Assembly (NCBI GenBank): GCA_034430155.1 | Contig: DAOUET010000127.1 | Location: 1-17,554 of the forward strand | Source of the DNA: DAOUET01 sp034430155 | GTDB lineage: Bacteria; Chloroflexota; Anaerolineae; Anaerolineales; UBA4823 | Direction: 5' to 3' | DNA length: 17,554 bases | Shown: positions 15,731 through 17,554 of the stretch, piece after piece | Position numbering within the stretch: the first letter of the stretch is position 1 | How the letters are laid out: every line of letters begins with the position of its first letter | Program-made: the position numbers and the translations under genes | Notes under the pieces: model-generated | Seen by the model: only the letters and a program-made list of their open reading frames with translations | Told to the model about the DNA's origin: nothing | Databases searched by the model: none

Positions 15731-15744
15731 GAGTTTTCTGAGGT

Positions 15745-16400
15745 TCAGACACAAGTTCGGACATTTCCAGAGATCAGAGTAGCGAACGCATTGGCAGAAG
15801 CCTTGGAGATAGCCTCGATTTGTTTGCTGGATAAGCGCAGTTTCTGTTTGAGCAGGATAAACAGGCCGGAATAGAGCAGCCACTTAGGGTGAGCCTTGGT
15901 ATCCACCGGCGATTGATTGAACAAGGCTTCCGGCAGCTGAGCAACGTCGAGCTTGCCATAAACCACATCCCGAATGGCTTCGCCAAACCAAACGCTGACT
16001 ACATAAGTTAGCAAGCAAAACGCAATCATCTGTTCGAGGAGGTGCTGTTTCTTGTTCATCAACTTGGTCAGATGCAGCAGGTCTTTACAATCGCGGAAAG
16101 TTTCTTCGATTTTCATACGTTGGAGGTAAATCTCCAGGCCCCGCTTGGGTTCCAGCGTGGTCATGATCCACAAGGGTTTGGACAAGCTCTTTCGCCAGTA
16201 GCCGATCAAATTGACCTTGACCGTGCCCAGGTAATAGACATTGGGGCGAATAATCGTTTCACCAGGCCTGATCCACAGTTTGACTGGCTCCCCACCAGCA
16301 TCGATCAGGCGGGGCTGCTTATGCTGGTCGCCCAGGTTCAAACGGATGACAAACTGGACACCCTCCAGGTACAGGATCTCCATCAATTCTTCATACAAGT
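15745..16400 (-). pseudogene. IS4-type transposase, N-terminally truncated
   Basis: About 217 residues remain. YLQRMKIEETFRDCK fits the Y-(2)-R-(3)-E-(6)-K signature with the catalytic Glu of IS4-superfamily transposases. An upstream beta-rich part (FVIRLNLGDQ, WIMTTLEP) resembles the insertion domain that precedes it. The N-terminal part with the first catalytic Asp is missing: the frame ends at the junction near 16400 with an integrase gene pointing the other way, and only a TTG is available as a start. It is unrelated to the IS4-type fragment at 2-310. Its C-terminus is complete (TGA at 15745-15747), so the right end of that element should lie just left of it, beside the lacI promoter. Confidence 0.85.
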
Positions 16401-17400
16401 ACGCATCTTACAACGCAAAGTAAAGTCTCCTCCACGAATATCTGATCCAGAAAGAATCATCTTGGCAACCTTGACAGACAAATTCAGTCACTCTGCAAAA
16501 GACGCAAGGTACCACCTCTATCAGGTTATGCTGATCTTCAAGCCAGACACAATCCTTCGCTGGCATCGAAAACTGGTGCGTCGCAAATGGACCTTCAGAC
16601 GAAAAGGAAATCTAGGCAGACCATGTAGATCGTCTGAACTGGAAGCGCTGATCGTGCGTCTGGCGAAAGAGAACACACGCTGGGGTTATGACAAGATCCA
16701 GGGAGAACTGCTCAAGTTGGGTCATAACCTGAGCGCCACTTCTGTACGTAGTGTTCTCAAGCGACATCGAATCACGCCTGCATCAGTGCGATCGACTGGT
16801 ACATGGCGTAGCTTCCTGGGGCACTACAAGGACCAGATCCTGGCTTGCGATTTCTTCACAGTGGAGACGATCTGGCTTAAGACCATCTATGTGCTGTTCT
16901 TCATCGAATTGGGAACCCAACGCATCTACCTGGCAGGCTGCACGACAAACCCTGACATAACCTGGGTTACGCAGCAGGCGGGCCAATTAGTCTGGAATCT
17001 CAAGGATGATTTACGGGATATGGCGTTTCTCATCCACGACAACGACACGAAATTTGCATCCTCTTACGATAATGTGTTTTCTTCAGAAGGGATTGAAATC
17101 CTTAACACTCCATACCGAGCTCCCAGAGCAAATGCATATGCTGAACGGTGGGTACGATCGATTCGTGAAGAGTGTCTCGACCATATCCTGGTTTTGAATG
17201 AAAACCACCTTCACCGCGTTCTCAGAGAGTATGGAGAATATTACAACCATGCCAGGCCACATCAGGGCTTAGGTCAACACTTTCCTGTATCCGGACTAGT
17301 AAGTAACACAGCAGGACCGATTCGTAGACGAGATATCCTGGGAGGTGTCATCCACGATTATTACAGGCAGCCTTCCGCTTCGGTTTCTGGCTATGGATAG
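16400..17400 (+). pseudogene. IS481/IS3-like integrase-type transposase, N-terminally truncated
   Basis: About 333 residues starting with RILQRKVKSPPRIS. In related elements this follows a helical N-terminus (LRxQLxxLQRxVK), so roughly 40-50 residues are lost. DTILRWHRKLVRRKW is the usual helix before the catalytic core. The DDE triad is visible as Asp in ACDFFTVETI, Asp in IHDNDTKF and Glu in NAYAERWVRSIREECLDH, with 34 residues between the last two. YNHARPHQGLGQHFP is the typical C-terminal motif. TAG is at 17398-17400. The same reading frame is open back to 16042, but that part is only the antisense of the neighbouring IS4-type fragment. The catalytic core is intact, yet the truncated start makes activity doubtful. 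Confidence 0.85.
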
Positions 17401-17417
17401 AATTTTTGCACCATACA
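17401..17417. other. Probable right end of the IS481/IS3-like element
   Basis: The stretch from the stop codon to ACA at 17415-17417 separates the integrase gene from sequence homologous to a different transposase. Read from outside, the end is TGTATGGTGCAAAAATT, and IS3/IS481 elements usually have TGT...ACA ends. The matching left end is lost with the truncation, so the boundary is inferred. Confidence 0.45.
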
Positions 17418-17553
17418 CCATTTCCACAAAGCCTGGGCGAGCATCATCCCACTCGGCATAAGTCCGCACAGGGATAGCCTTTTTCAACCACACTCCTGGT
17501 TTGGTGGTGCTCAACCCACGCCGATGCTCAAAACGAGCTGGTTGGAGACAGCG
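17414..17553 (-). pseudogene. Third transposase fragment, interrupted by the IS481/IS3-like element
   Basis: The minus strand is open from the window edge and reads RFEHRRGLSTTKPGVWLKKA, then IPVRTYAEWDDARPGFVEM. This order (G-L-ST-KPG-x-LLKxxIPVRT-x-x-W-DxxPGFVE) is found just before the first catalytic Asp of an integrase-core transposase group, which normally continues with DLV. Here it changes after GFVEM at about 17414, exactly where the adjoining element's end is placed. The frame runs on to a stop at 17296 as unrelated antisense sequence. The family call is moderately safe and the gene is broken. Confidence 0.65.
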
Positions 17554-17554
17554 A

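Noticed and set aside
16042..16399. N-terminal extension of the integrase gene
   Set aside because: This part is the antisense of the IS4-type transposase fragment. Integrase similarity begins only at ~16400.
17296..17413. C-terminal continuation of the third transposase fragment
   Set aside because: Past ~17414 the minus-strand frame is only the antisense of the IS481/IS3-like element; similarity ends at GFVEM.

Overview
The window looks like a chromosome fragment of a saccharolytic bacterium, most likely of the phylum Chloroflexota (Anaerolineae-type). This placement is an inference. It rests on the lipoprotein binding protein with an Ala/Thr/Val/Pro tandem-repeat linker, a sugar ABC importer without its own ATPase, a CE7 esterase strongly resembling the Thermotoga enzyme, an actinobacterial-type short xylose isomerase, and a heavy load of transposase debris. 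No rRNA, tRNA or CRISPR array was seen.

Left edge (1-2094): a graveyard of gene fragments. It holds the C-terminal end of an IS4-type transposase followed by a clear terminator. Next is an in-frame chimera of the first ~71 residues of a class II fructose-bisphosphate aldolase and the C-terminal half of a YeeE/YedE sulfur (or selenium) transporter. In the YedE part a TGA stands where the family's conserved Cys is expected (GY-TGA-PGT), and a hairpin resembling a bacterial SECIS follows it. Then comes the Tat signal and [4Fe-4S] domain of a molybdopterin oxidoreductase, cut off and fused in frame to a transposase tail. On the minus strand lies a broken nitroreductase C-terminus.

Centre (2095-15743, all minus strand): a complete xylan/xylo-oligosaccharide utilisation locus. 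In transcription order it contains a LacI-family regulator, a lipoprotein binding protein, two CUT1 ABC permeases, a GH8 exo-oligoxylanase-like enzyme with an export signal, a cytoplasmic GH10 xylanase, a GH3 beta-xylosidase, xylose isomerase (xylA), xylulokinase (xylB) and a CE7 acetyl-xylan esterase. The logic is uptake of (acetylated) xylo-oligosaccharides, intracellular cleavage and deacetylation to xylose, then isomerisation and phosphorylation to xylulose 5-phosphate. The ATPase of the importer is absent and presumably shared. No classical secreted endoxylanase is present.

Regulation: the lacI promoter has a good -35/extended -10. A TGTAAACGCTTACA operator covers the predicted start point, and a second operator (TGTGAACGTTTACA) abuts the lacI start codon 157 bp away. 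A strong hairpin after the binding-protein gene probably sets its expression above that of the permeases.

Right edge (15745-17554): nested transposase remnants. An N-terminally truncated IS4-type transposase lies head to head with an N-terminally truncated IS481/IS3-like integrase, whose right end in turn interrupts a third transposase. Both flanks of the xylan locus are thus IS-rich, consistent with a locus acquired or rearranged through IS recombination. Chimeric assembly cannot be excluded from the sequence alone.
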